Translations under genes and position numbers: made by a program | In this document: in pieces, positions 25,895 through 33,668 of the stretch | Position numbering within the stretch: position 1 is the stretch's first letter | Layout of the letters: each line of letters starts with the position of its first letter | The notes under the pieces: generated by a model | What the model saw: only the letters and a program-made list of their open reading frames with translations | Told to the model about the DNA's origin: nothing | Databases searched by the model: none | From: Candidatus Peregrinibacteria bacterium CG2_30_44_17 | Lineage (GTDB): Bacteria > Patescibacteriota > Gracilibacteria > UBA1369 > UBA12470 | NCBI GenBank assembly: GCA_001873565.1 | Contig: MNZJ01000039.1 | Coordinates: forward strand, 1 to 59,143 | DNA: 59,143 bases | Direction of reading: 5' to 3'

Positions 25895-27111
25895 TGTTTT
25901 TTGAAATTAGTAAATCTTAATGATACAGCCTTTGCGTGAGCGGGCAGGCCTTCTAGATCCGCAAATCTAGGGACGAACGAAGCACTGTTTGTGTCAGTTG
26001 CTTCCGTGTATTCTGTGCGAATCATGAAGTCCTCCACAGACACAGGAGACTGAAATCTGGCAGCACCTCCGGTTGGGATGACGTGATTGGAGCCCGAGAC
26101 TCCGTAATCTCCCATTGGGACGCAAGTGTTCTGTCCGATAAATACAGCTCCACCTTGAATCTCCATCGAATCCCCTCTGGAATCTTTTGTCATGACTTCA
26201 GTGTGTTCAGCCTTGTACCAATTTGCGAAATCGATACCTTCGTTGATGGAATTAACAAGTACAATGAACCCATTCGCCTCAAGATCGGAAATCTCTACAG
26301 CCAACTTCTTACTTGTAGTGACCAAAACACATGGGCTATCAGCCCCATGTTCCAACTGAGACAGAAGATCAGCTCTGATTAATTCAGCGTTAGCAGTCTC
26401 ATCTGCTAGAACAAGGATCTCTGAAGGCCCTGCGAAAATATCCACGCCGCATTTATCTCCGAGAAACATTTTGGCAGCGGCGACATATTTGTTGCCGGGT
26501 CCGAAGATCTTATCTACGGGTTTTATAGAATCTGTTCCATAAGCCATGCCAAATACCGCTTGAGCCCCACCTACTTGATAGACCTCATCAATACCGACAA
26601 GTTTTGCAGTAGCTAATGTGATTGGCGGAATACCTTTATCTGCAGCATTAGGAGGAGTGCATAGAACAATCCTAGGCACACCGGCAACTTTTGCAGCAAT
26701 GCCAAGCATTAATACGCTGGATGGATAAAAAGCAGTTCCGCCGGGGACGTACAGTCCAACACTGCTGATAGGAGTTGAGACAAGTTTGAAACTATATCCA
26801 TCTCCATTCACTTCGATGTCGCCTTTCGAGGCTAGAACAGCTTCGTTTACTTTGCGAATACGGCGAGCAGCTGTTTTTAGCATTGCAAGATCGTCTTTGG
26901 CAATCGAATTATACGCGGCATTCATCTTCGCAGGTGATGCCAGGAATCCATCAATCCTAATCTTATCGAACATCAAAGTGAGTTCGCGAAGAGCATCGTC
27001 TCCACGATTAATGACGTCAGATTTTATCTCAAGTACGGTTCCTATGACAGCTTCCGCATCAAAAGATACCCTTTCCCGTTTTTTAGCATTTTTTGGTGTT
27101 AGAATCTCCAT
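25891..27111 (-). CDS. hisD: Histidinol dehydrogenase
   Basis: Last two oxidations of histidine synthesis (histidinol to histidine, NAD-dependent, zinc enzyme). 406 residues, slightly short of the usual 420-440. Seen are YVPGGTAFYPSSVLMLGIAAKVAG, FGPGNKYVAAAK, DIFAGPSEILVLAD, the zinc/catalytic region QLEHGADSP and KAEHTEV, and GSNHVIPTGGAARFQSPVSVEDF. It overlaps hisG by 13 nt and hisC-N by 4 nt. Confidence 0.96.
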   Translation of the reverse strand: MEILTPKNAKKRERVSFDAEAVIGTVLEIKSDVINRGDDALRELTLMFDKIRIDGFLASPAKMNAAYNSIAKDDLAMLKTAARRIRKVNEAVLASKGDIEVNGDGYSFKLVSTPISSVGLYVPGGTAFYPSSVLMLGIAAKVAGVPRIVLCTPPNAADKGIPPITLATAKLVGIDEVYQVGGAQAVFGMAYGTDSIKPVDKIFGPGNKYVAAAKMFLGDKCGVDIFAGPSEILVLADETANAELIRADLLSQLEHGADSPCVLVTTSKKLAVEISDLEANGFIVLVNSINEGIDFANWYKAEHTEVMTKDSRGDSMEIQGGAVFIGQNTCVPMGDYGVSGSNHVIPTGGAARFQSPVSVEDFMIRTEYTEATDTNSASFVPRFADLEGLPAHAKAVSLRFTNFKKQ

Positions 27112-27665
27112 TTTTTTGTAGAGTTAGGATTGGAAATCAAAACAGCCTGAGACTCCAAGACCGTGGCGATAGGTACGAGATTATTATCCTTAAGAGTGCT
27201 GCCTGTTTGCACAAGATCGCACACTGCGTCAGCAAGGCCCATAGCAGGTATAACTTCGACAGACCCTTGGACTTCAATGATCGAAGCATTGATTTTGTTC
27301 TTCTGTAAAAAAGACCTGAGCAAGTTGGGGAAAGAAGTTGCAATACGTTCTCCGTTAAGGGCTGTAATAGAGATATTCGATGGCCCTGCGATAACCAGAG
27401 AACACTTGCAAAATCCAAGTTCCTTAATGATGTCGACCTTGGATTGCTTCTCGAGGATGGCGTTTGTACCAACAATACCGAAATCGATAATGCCTCGTTC
27501 AACAAATTCTGGAATATCCTTTTGCCTTAGAAACAAAATTTTAAAATCCCCAGCAAGAATCATGAGTTCGCGACCATTTCGTGGCACCTCGATGCCTAGC
27601 GAAGCAAGATATTCAATGCTAGGTGTGGTCAGCCTCCCACCTTTTTGTATTCCTATTTTAAACAT
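27099..27665 (-). CDS. hisG: ATP phosphoribosyltransferase, short form
   Basis: First committed step: ATP plus PRPP to phosphoribosyl-ATP. I start at MFKIGIQKGGRL, the usual N-terminus, giving 188 residues; a longer frame would run 54 nt into hisS. The PRPP loop is DLVQTGSTLKDNN and the first domain has DFGIVGTNAI. The protein ends there, without the C-terminal regulatory domain of long HisG, so it belongs to the short type that normally needs the HisRS-like partner HisZ. No hisZ is present in this operon; hisS lies directly upstream and overlaps by 8 nt. Confidence 0.93.
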   Translation of the reverse strand: MFKIGIQKGGRLTTPSIEYLASLGIEVPRNGRELMILAGDFKILFLRQKDIPEFVERGIIDFGIVGTNAILEKQSKVDIIKELGFCKCSLVIAGPSNISITALNGERIATSFPNLLRSFLQKNKINASIIEVQGSVEVIPAMGLADAVCDLVQTGSTLKDNNLVPIATVLESQAVLISNPNSTKKWRF

Positions 27666-28923
27666 AGCCTTTGATATAAGAAATAAGTTGATTAACAGGT
27701 ATAGTTTTTTGATTGCCACTATCCATGAATTTGACGGTCACCTCGCTTTTTGCACGTTCATCTGGGCCACTTACGACTACAAAAGGAACCTGTTTTTTCG
27801 CAGCGTATTTGAATTGTTCGGAAAGCTTAGCAGGTTCGAAATAAATCTCGGAATTAATTCCGGCGCAAACCAATTCATTATAAATGGCCAAAGAAGCCGC
27901 AGTGCTGACGGAGTCAAATAGAGTAACTAGCACCTTGGAACTCAAAGGCACATCGGCAAGTCTATTCATTTTTTCGAGTGCAAGCATTATCCTTTCAAAT
28001 CCAAAAGCGACGCCAACACCGGAAAAATCTTCTTTGCAGAAAAGCCCACAAAGGTCATCGTATCGTCCGCCGGCACAGAGTGTGCCAAAGTCCACATCGT
28101 CACTTACAACTTCATAAATTATGCCTGTATAGTAATCCAAGCCACGTGCCAAACAAGGATCGAATTCGATGTACTTATCATCAATACAAAGATCTTTGCA
28201 CAGCCCCATGAATTCTTCTATTTCACTCATGTCATAAGCAGAGAAATCACCTTTTGAAAAAGCATCAAACAGCTCGGTAATTTTGTTTTGAGATACGCCA
28301 ATAGAAGACAATTCGTTTTTCACGCCGTCTTCGCCAATCTTAGCCATCTTGTCGATGATACGTATGAGGGCCAAAGGATCATCATCCAAGCCAAAAGAGT
28401 CCAAGATAGCGTTCATAAGCCTTCTGGAATTTACTTTTATACGGAAATTTTCGAATCCCAGCTCTTCAAAAACACTAACAATAATACGTGCAACTTCAGC
28501 CTCGGCGAGAAGGCTCTTTGTGCCGATAACATCTATATCGCATTGATAGAATTCCCTGAGTCTGCCTTTCTGAGGTTTCTCAGCACGCCATACGCGTTGA
28601 ATTTGATAACGCTTAAAAGGCATAGGCAAATTCGAGTAGTTTGCAGCCACGAGCCTGGCAAAAGGTACGGTAAGATCGTAGGGGAGTGCAATGCCTCGAT
28701 CACCGGAGTCTTTGAAATTGTAAGTCAATCGATCACCCTCTTCTCCATACTTCCCAAGGATAGTCTCGGCGTAGTTGATTACGGGAGTTTCTATGGTGTC
28801 GTATCCATACTTCCTAAATACGGAGCGCATAACATCCATGACGTAATCTCGTTTCGCCATATCTGTTGGGAGGAAATCGCGGGTGCCTTTCAAAATTTTC
28901 GGATCAATAATTGTTCTGGACAT
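27658..28923 (-). CDS. hisS: Histidine-tRNA ligase
   Basis: Class II aminoacyl-tRNA synthetase, 421 residues. Motif 1 near YDTIETPVIN, motif 2 FKRYQIQRVWRAEKPQKGRLREFYQCDIDVIG, histidine-specific motifs LARGLDYYTGIIYE and AGGRYDDL, motif 3 VGVAFGFERIMLAL, and a C-terminal anticodon-binding domain (KVLVTLFDS...ISYIKGYV). All this makes it a true synthetase rather than HisZ, which lacks the anticodon domain. As first gene of the his operon it sits under the histidine attenuator. Both roles (tRNA charging and HisG support) are conceivable. Confidence 0.95.
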   Translation of the reverse strand: MSRTIIDPKILKGTRDFLPTDMAKRDYVMDVMRSVFRKYGYDTIETPVINYAETILGKYGEEGDRLTYNFKDSGDRGIALPYDLTVPFARLVAANYSNLPMPFKRYQIQRVWRAEKPQKGRLREFYQCDIDVIGTKSLLAEAEVARIIVSVFEELGFENFRIKVNSRRLMNAILDSFGLDDDPLALIRIIDKMAKIGEDGVKNELSSIGVSQNKITELFDAFSKGDFSAYDMSEIEEFMGLCKDLCIDDKYIEFDPCLARGLDYYTGIIYEVVSDDVDFGTLCAGGRYDDLCGLFCKEDFSGVGVAFGFERIMLALEKMNRLADVPLSSKVLVTLFDSVSTAASLAIYNELVCAGINSEIYFEPAKLSEQFKYAAKKQVPFVVVSGPDERAKSEVTVKFMDSGNQKTIPVNQLISYIKGYV

Positions 28924-28945
28924 TGTTAAATTGATTTAAAGATAC

Positions 28946-28969
28946 AAAAAAAGCTCGGAATCGAGCTTT
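28946..28969 (-). terminator. Attenuator terminator ahead of hisS
   Basis: On the minus strand AAAGCTCG-ATTC-CGAGCTTTTTTT forms an 8-bp stem with a U-tract 23 nt upstream of the hisS ATG. Its position between the leader peptide and the first structural gene is that of a transcription attenuator. Confidence 0.88.
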
Positions 28970-28973
28970 GGGT

Positions 28974-29011
28974 AAGTGAGTACGCAGAAATGTAGTACCA
29001 GCGCCTCACTT
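28974..29011 (-). promoter_or_regulatory. Attenuator hairpin between leader peptide and terminator
   Basis: AAGTGAG (minus strand, overlapping the leader-peptide stop) pairs with CTCACTT just before the terminator stem; an inner GTAC/GTAC pair can extend it. A ribosome stalled at the His codons would cover the 5' arm. Pairing with the terminator arm was not established. Confidence 0.65.
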
Positions 29012-29067
29012 TAACTGTGGTGATGAGTCATATATCTTGGTGTCGAATTGTTCTGGTTCTGAGTCAT
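29011..29067 (-). CDS. hisL: Histidine operon leader peptide
   Basis: 18-codon ORF, MTQNQNNSTPRYMTHHHS, with three consecutive His codons (CAT CAC CAC) immediately before its end. It starts about 21 nt after the predicted transcription start and is followed by a hairpin and a U-tract terminator before hisS. This is the classic arrangement of hisL: ribosome stalling at His codons when charged tRNA-His is scarce would change the folding downstream and let transcription continue. The second ATG (MTHHHS) could also serve as start. There is no visible Shine-Dalgarno, as for most genes here. Confidence 0.85.
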   Translation of the reverse strand: MTQNQNNSTPRYMTHHHS

Positions 29068-29091
29068 AGCGTTTTAATTGATTAACACGCT
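29068..29091. promoter_or_regulatory. Putative operator palindrome at the his promoter
   Basis: An imperfect 24-bp palindrome with arms AGCGT.TTAAT and ATTAA.ACGCT (20 of 24 positions symmetric) spans the predicted his transcription start and ends at the leader-peptide ATG. The position fits a repressor site, possibly for the divergent TrpR-family protein. Confidence 0.6.
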
Positions 29092-29094
29092 ACC

Positions 29095-29123
29095 ATAATA
29101 TCAGCTTCGCAAAAGGCTGTCAA
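29095..29123 (-). promoter_or_regulatory. Promoter of the his operon
   Basis: Minus strand: TTGACA (29118-29123), 17-nt spacer, extended TGA-TATTAT (29095-29100). Predicted start is near 29088. The -35 box overlaps the region where the divergent yerC-like promoter (extended TGG-TACGAT at 29141-29146) would have its own -35. Confidence 0.9.
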
Positions 29124-29173
29124 TGTTTTTTATTTTCTGGTACGATGCGTCATATCAAATTAACAATTTCTCA

Positions 29174-29476
29174 ATGCGAAAAGGTGAAGACAAACATCAT
29201 TGGGAGAAAGAACTTACTGGTTTATGTAAGGCTCTTCTAACAATGAAAACAGTAACGGAATGTAAGCACTTCCTACGTGACATATGTACGATAACGGAAA
29301 TGCGTGCAATCACGGAGAGGTGGCAGGTTGCACAAATGATAGACGAGAAAATTCCATACAGGAAAATTACAGAACAAACAGGAGTCAGTACGGCCACGAT
29401 CACTAGGGTAGGTAGGTGGCTTACGCACGGAGAGAACGGATACAAAACAGCAATAAGAAGACTCAAGAAGGGTTAG
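29174..29476 (+). CDS. TrpR/YerC-YecD family transcriptional regulator (HisR-like)
   Basis: 100-residue helix-turn-helix protein starting MRKGEDKHHWEKEL. The segment LRDICTITEMRAITERWQVAQMIDEKIPYRKITEQTGVSTATITRVGRWL matches the TrpR superfamily, YerC/YecD branch, with the recognition helix around TGVSTATITRV. I prefer the ATG at 29174 to a codon 51 nt upstream because an extended -10 (TGGTACGAT) lies between them. It is divergent from, and shares its promoter region with, the histidine operon. This YerC branch has been proposed as a histidine repressor in some Gram-positive bacteria. Likely regulator of the his operon. Stop overlaps the convergent rel stop in TTAG. Confidence 0.88.
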   Translation: MRKGEDKHHWEKELTGLCKALLTMKTVTECKHFLRDICTITEMRAITERWQVAQMIDEKIPYRKITEQTGVSTATITRVGRWLTHGENGYKTAIRRLKKG

Positions 29477-31512
29477 CGGTCCTTGTAGACTCTAATGACG
29501 TCCTTAATGCTCTTAATAGCACGCACAGCTCTATCGAAATGGTCCAAATCATAGACCTCGATTTTTAGTAGCATCTTTTTTACATGTTTCTTGGGAGTAT
29601 TGGAGACACCTACTTTGTAAATATTCACACCTAATCTGGAGAGTTTCATCGCTATATCGCGCAGCATGCCAACTCGATCATTTGCATCGATAGAAACATT
29701 TACTCTGTAAATTTGCAAAGCCTCGTAAGCGGCCTTCTCGGATAACTCCTCATTGCCAAGTACGATAGACATGGCCCTATCCATGCGATGTCTGGAAAGC
29801 AAGTCCTTGTTGGTAATATTGTCGGTTACAGCAGGTTTTCCAAGGAGTTCTTCGTCTGTATAGAATCCATGTATCATGTTTTTCACGTTGATGGTGCCAT
29901 CACCAACAGAGACAATGAGCCCCTTCATATTTGTAACGTTAAACTTCTCAAATATAGTTTGTAGCACTTCAGAAGTAGGCTTTTTGAGTTTGTCATATCC
30001 GAACATAGCAAGTTCACTATTAATGAGTTGCAGTCCTGCTTTGTAGTTTTTGGTAGATCCCTGACGTTTGAAATACTCTTTGATTTTCGTGCGCGCATGA
30101 CTGGTTTTTACAATGGAAAGCCACTCTCTATCAGGATGCGCTTTGGGGTCGGTTATGATCTTGACTGTATCGCCCGTCTTAAGTTGCGTTGAGAGAGGGA
30201 GGTATTCACCGCTAACGTCGGCGGATACCGCATGATCTCCAACATCTGTATGTATGTGATATGCAAAATCGATAGCGTTGGCGCCAAAAGGCAAGTCTAT
30301 GACATCGCCCTTGGGTGTAAAAGAAAAAATCCTGTCTTGGAATACGTCGAATTTCAAGCTTGCTACGAAATCATAATCACTACTGACCTCTTTCTGAATT
30401 GCAAGAACCTTCTTTGCCCATTCAGCATGCTTACTGAATATTGCTGGCATCGTTTCCTTGTCTTTCGCAGCGCTCCTTGATAAATCATAAAAATAATGAG
30501 CAGCGATTCCATATTCGGATTCAAGATGCATAGTCTCTGTGCGGATTTGGAACTCCGTAATAGTGCCATCGATACCAAAGACGGTAGTGTGTAAACTTTG
30601 GTAGCCATTCACTTTCGGTACCGCGATATAATCCTTGATTCTCTTATGTTTGGGTCGAAATGTTTGATGAATAATTCCAAGGGTTCTATAACAATTATCA
30701 ATATTGGTCACGATAATGCGAAGTGCAATAAGGTCATAAATATCGTGAAAAGTTTTTCCGGTATGCAGCATCTTTTTAAAAATGCTGTATAAGCTTTTTC
30801 TCCTTGCCTGGATTTTCGCTTTGATACGTTTCGATTTCAGAACACTTTGAATTTTTCTCACTGTCGACTTGAGGATATTGTCGTTTTGGAGAGCGCTGGT
30901 CTCAACAAGCTCGCGGGTCTTCTCGTAATCGGTGGGATATATGTATTTAAAACACAAGTCTTCCATTTCGGATTTGATTTCCCATATTCCAAGCAGATTT
31001 GCGATGGGAACATATATTTCAAGCGTCTCTTTTGAGATACGCAGCCTTTTGCCGGGTATACTGACGAACTCAAGAGTTCTCATATTATGCAAGCGGTCTG
31101 CAAGTTTTACCAAGATAATTCTCAGGTCCTCGGCGCTATGTATAAAAAGTCTCTTAAGAGACTCAATCTGTCTTTCCGCCATATTATGCTTGTAGTACAC
31201 CTTTGACAGCTTGGTAACCCCTTGTACAAGATAAGCAACCTTTTTCCCAAAGTGCTTTTCAATATCTTTTATAGTTGCATTTGTATCTTCGGGGACATCG
31301 TGTAGCAAAGCTGTAATCAAAGTATCTTCATCTACTTTGTAATTCAAAAGAATTGCGCAAGTCGACAAAGGATGCATAATGTACGGGCTCCCATCATTTC
31401 GTTTCTGATCTCCATGAGCATCTCGGGCGAATTCATAAGCTTCAAGTAGCCTCTCATCATCAAGATCAGGCATGTACTCTTTCGCAAGTTTTATGACTGT
31501 ACCAATTCTCAT
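29473..31512 (-). CDS. rel: Bifunctional (p)ppGpp synthetase/hydrolase Rel
   Basis: Stringent-response enzyme of the RelA/SpoT family, 679 residues. N-terminal HD hydrolase domain (RNDGSPYIMHPLSTCAILL, LLHDVPEDTNAT, LVKLADRLHNMRTL), synthetase domain (LYSIFKKML, DLIALRIIV, YIAVPKVNGYQSLHTTV, EFQIRTETMH), TGS domain (IFSFTPKGDVIDLPFGANAIDFAYHIH) and C-terminal ACT domain (VNVSIDANDRVGMLRDIA). The hydrolase HD and ED residues are intact, so it should both make and break (p)ppGpp. Divergent from mnmA with only 48 nt between the starts. Confidence 0.96.
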   Translation of the reverse strand: MRIGTVIKLAKEYMPDLDDERLLEAYEFARDAHGDQKRNDGSPYIMHPLSTCAILLNYKVDEDTLITALLHDVPEDTNATIKDIEKHFGKKVAYLVQGVTKLSKVYYKHNMAERQIESLKRLFIHSAEDLRIILVKLADRLHNMRTLEFVSIPGKRLRISKETLEIYVPIANLLGIWEIKSEMEDLCFKYIYPTDYEKTRELVETSALQNDNILKSTVRKIQSVLKSKRIKAKIQARRKSLYSIFKKMLHTGKTFHDIYDLIALRIIVTNIDNCYRTLGIIHQTFRPKHKRIKDYIAVPKVNGYQSLHTTVFGIDGTITEFQIRTETMHLESEYGIAAHYFYDLSRSAAKDKETMPAIFSKHAEWAKKVLAIQKEVSSDYDFVASLKFDVFQDRIFSFTPKGDVIDLPFGANAIDFAYHIHTDVGDHAVSADVSGEYLPLSTQLKTGDTVKIITDPKAHPDREWLSIVKTSHARTKIKEYFKRQGSTKNYKAGLQLINSELAMFGYDKLKKPTSEVLQTIFEKFNVTNMKGLIVSVGDGTINVKNMIHGFYTDEELLGKPAVTDNITNKDLLSRHRMDRAMSIVLGNEELSEKAAYEALQIYRVNVSIDANDRVGMLRDIAMKLSRLGVNIYKVGVSNTPKKHVKKMLLKIEVYDLDHFDRAVRAIKSIKDVIRVYKDR

Positions 31513-31560
31513 ACATTATCCATATTACGACAAAATTATTATCCCATAAACCTATATACA

Positions 31561-32604
31561 ATGAAAGTTGCTATTGCAATGTCAGGAGGAATTGACTCCT
31601 CTGTTACGGCGGCAATTCTCAAAGAACAAGGGCATGAATGTTTTGGTGTCCATCTTGATCTCGGTAACGCGTGCACGGCAGACAATGTCAGAGATGCAAC
31701 GGCAATATGCGATCAGATCGGGATCAAGCTTCATGTGATTGATTTGGCAGACGCGTTCAAGGGGAAAATTATCAAGTACTATCTGGATGCCTATAAGAGA
31801 GGAGAGACTCCGAATCCGTGTATAATGTGTAACCCGGAAATCAAATTCGGTGAGCTGCTGGAGCAGGTTCTGGAGATGGGAGCCGACTGTATGGCGACAG
31901 GTCACTACGCGAGAGTCACGGAAAATAACGGAGAGTACGAACTGCATAGAGGAGTTGATGACACAAAAGACCAGACATATTTCCTGTATAGGTTGAATCA
32001 GGACCAGCTCTCTCGTGCCATTTTCCCTCTGGGGGGTACCAGGAAAACCGAAACACGCAAAAAGGCCAAGGACCTCGGCTTCACGGCTGTGGTAAACAAG
32101 CAGGAGAGCTCGGGAATGTGTTTCATTCCAGAAAAAACCTATGCTGAATTCTTGAAGAAAAATCTCGCAGACTCATATTTCAAAGAAGGTTTGATTGTTG
32201 ATACGGAAGGGAATAAGCACGGTCGTCACATGGGATTGCCTAACTACACGTGCGGACAGCGGAAAGGAATTAGGGTGGGAGGACTCGCCAAAGCTCATTA
32301 TGTCATCAAAGCGGATCACGAAAAAAACGAACTTGTGATCGGTACGGATGAACAGTTATGGCGAAACGAGATTACAGCGGACAACCTGAGCTTCATCTCG
32401 GGAGAGCTGCCAAAGGAGCCGACGCAATGCTATGCCAGAATCAGACATCTAGGTACGCTCCATCCAGTGATGCTGCACATCACTGGCGAAGATTCGTTAA
32501 CAGCTGTATTTGATAAACCGGTTCGCGCGTTCACAGAAGGGCAGTCGATAGTATTCTACGATAAATCAAAAGTGATTGGCGGAGGCATTATGCGCTTCGG
32601 GTAA
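31561..32604 (+). CDS. mnmA: tRNA-specific 2-thiouridylase MnmA
   Basis: Thiolates U34 of tRNA-Lys, -Glu and -Gln. 347 residues. PP-loop SGGIDSSV at residues 8-15, catalytic Cys in NPCIMCNPEIKFG and the second Cys in SSGMCFIPEKTYAEFL, CMATGHYARV, the DQTYFLYRLNQDQL motif and a C-terminal beta-barrel. The start ATG follows a short A/T-rich intergenic region without Shine-Dalgarno. A 23-bp dispersed repeat begins 3 nt after the stop. Confidence 0.96.
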   Translation: MKVAIAMSGGIDSSVTAAILKEQGHECFGVHLDLGNACTADNVRDATAICDQIGIKLHVIDLADAFKGKIIKYYLDAYKRGETPNPCIMCNPEIKFGELLEQVLEMGADCMATGHYARVTENNGEYELHRGVDDTKDQTYFLYRLNQDQLSRAIFPLGGTRKTETRKKAKDLGFTAVVNKQESSGMCFIPEKTYAEFLKKNLADSYFKEGLIVDTEGNKHGRHMGLPNYTCGQRKGIRVGGLAKAHYVIKADHEKNELVIGTDEQLWRNEITADNLSFISGELPKEPTQCYARIRHLGTLHPVMLHITGEDSLTAVFDKPVRAFTEGQSIVFYDKSKVIGGGIMRFG

Positions 32605-32606
32605 AA

Positions 32607-32629
32607 CTAGGTTGTGTTAACACGCCCTA
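32607..32629. repeat. 23-bp dispersed repeat, copy 2
   Basis: Identical to 5421-5443, with core GTGTTAACAC. It begins immediately after the mnmA stop. Both copies are in the same orientation on the plus strand, although their neighbouring genes are on opposite strands. Confidence 0.6.
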
Positions 32630-32663
32630 AACAACATACGAAGGATGCGTCAAACACCCTCGA

Positions 32664-32692
32664 TTGAATAACATAGTAAAAACAGGTATAAT
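32664..32692 (+). promoter_or_regulatory. Promoter of the sortase gene
   Basis: TTGAAT (32664-32669), 17-nt spacer, TATAAT (32687-32692). The roughly 28-nt leader ends in aaggtaggaaATG, which is one of the few Shine-Dalgarno-like (GGTAGG) leaders in the window. Confidence 0.82.
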
Positions 32693-32726
32693 ATACGGAT
32701 AAAACTATGTTTATTAAAGGTAGGAA

Positions 32727-33605
32727 ATGGGCAAGAAGCACACCATTGAGGAGATCGTAAAAAAAGTTGATCGGAAGATCGCTTATAAACGTGAAGCCGA
32801 ATTCTACAGAATAGACTTTCCGCCACCCGGCGAGCCTTTTGACATTAATGCAGCACTGGCCTACGAGATATCGCCTGATACAGCTGTGCAGTTCTCAAAA
32901 AAAGCCGGAGAGTTCATCAAGGTTGTCGCAACGTCTCTTGTACTGTTCATACTTTTCTTTTTTCTGTTCAATGCATCGGCATATTTGCAAATAGCCAAGA
33001 CAAGCATATTGGAGGTTGCGAATATAGCGCAAACGGATTTGTTTGACGGATACATAGTGGACGAGGAAGAGATTGCACAAGATTTGGTAACTCTTAGCAA
33101 AGATCCGGAAGTCCAGAAGACCCAAATCCCTGAGCTTGATATAGCACTAACTCCGCCTGACAACAGAATAATCATACCTAAAATCAACAAAAACATTCCA
33201 ATTGTCGAAGTAGACTCAAGTAGCCTTGCCCAGAACGACTGGACAGCGCTGGATGACGAGATCCTAGATGCGTTAAAAAACGGGGTTGTCAGATATCCTG
33301 GTACGGCATTGCCGGGCGAGGAAGGCAATACATTCATAACAGGACACAGTAGCTATTATTTCTGGGATGATGGTGATTACATAGATGTGTTTGCACTACT
33401 CCCTCAGCTGGAAATAGGAGATCAAATTGTTATGTATTACAACCAAGAGAAATACACATACGAAATCAAAGAGAAAAAGGAAGTGTCTCCGTCGGAAGTG
33501 GATGTTCTTAGGCAGCCAGAAGGTGTGAGCCAGCTTACTCTGATGACATGCACTCCCGTAGGAACTAATATACGCAGACTGATATTGGTCGCAGAGCTTA
33601 TATAA
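32727..33605 (+). CDS. Sortase
   Basis: Membrane-anchored cysteine transpeptidase, 292 residues. One membrane helix at about 68-92 after a cytoplasmic N-terminus, then the sortase barrel: IIIPKINKNIPIVEV, TFITGHSSYY (catalytic H207), and SQLTLMTCTPVGTNIRRLIL with catalytic C275 and R283. The Thr-Cys-Thr-Pro and Arg context is like class D/E sortases. Substrates would have an LPxTG-like signal plus helix and basic tail; I saw no such tail on the proteins in this window. Together with SLH proteins it indicates a Gram-positive-like wall. Confidence 0.92.
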   Translation: MGKKHTIEEIVKKVDRKIAYKREAEFYRIDFPPPGEPFDINAALAYEISPDTAVQFSKKAGEFIKVVATSLVLFILFFFLFNASAYLQIAKTSILEVANIAQTDLFDGYIVDEEEIAQDLVTLSKDPEVQKTQIPELDIALTPPDNRIIIPKINKNIPIVEVDSSSLAQNDWTALDDEILDALKNGVVRYPGTALPGEEGNTFITGHSSYYFWDDGDYIDVFALLPQLEIGDQIVMYYNQEKYTYEIKEKKEVSPSEVDVLRQPEGVSQLTLMTCTPVGTNIRRLILVAELI

Positions 33606-33607
33606 AA

Positions 33608-33627
33608 ACGTTTCGCGCAGCGAAACT
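33608..33627 (+). other. Hairpin after sortase gene
   Basis: GTTTCGC-GCA-GCGAAAC forms a 7-bp stem a few nt after the sortase stop, but no T-run follows, so it is a weak terminator or part of the adjoining dispersed repeat. Confidence 0.4.
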
Positions 33628-33667
33628 CCATTCACTAAATCCTAAGTCCTAAATCCTAAGTCCTACC
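33622..33667. repeat. TCCTAAR-rich dispersed repeat, copy A
   Basis: About 46 bp beginning GAAACTCC.TTCACTAA and continuing as tandem 7-mers TCCTAAG/TCCTAAA. A close copy lies at 56691-56736. Both directly follow the 3' ends of paralogous genes (the 151-aa gene here, the Pro-rich gene there), but in opposite orientation relative to the gene. Confidence 0.7.
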
Positions 33668-33668
33668 A

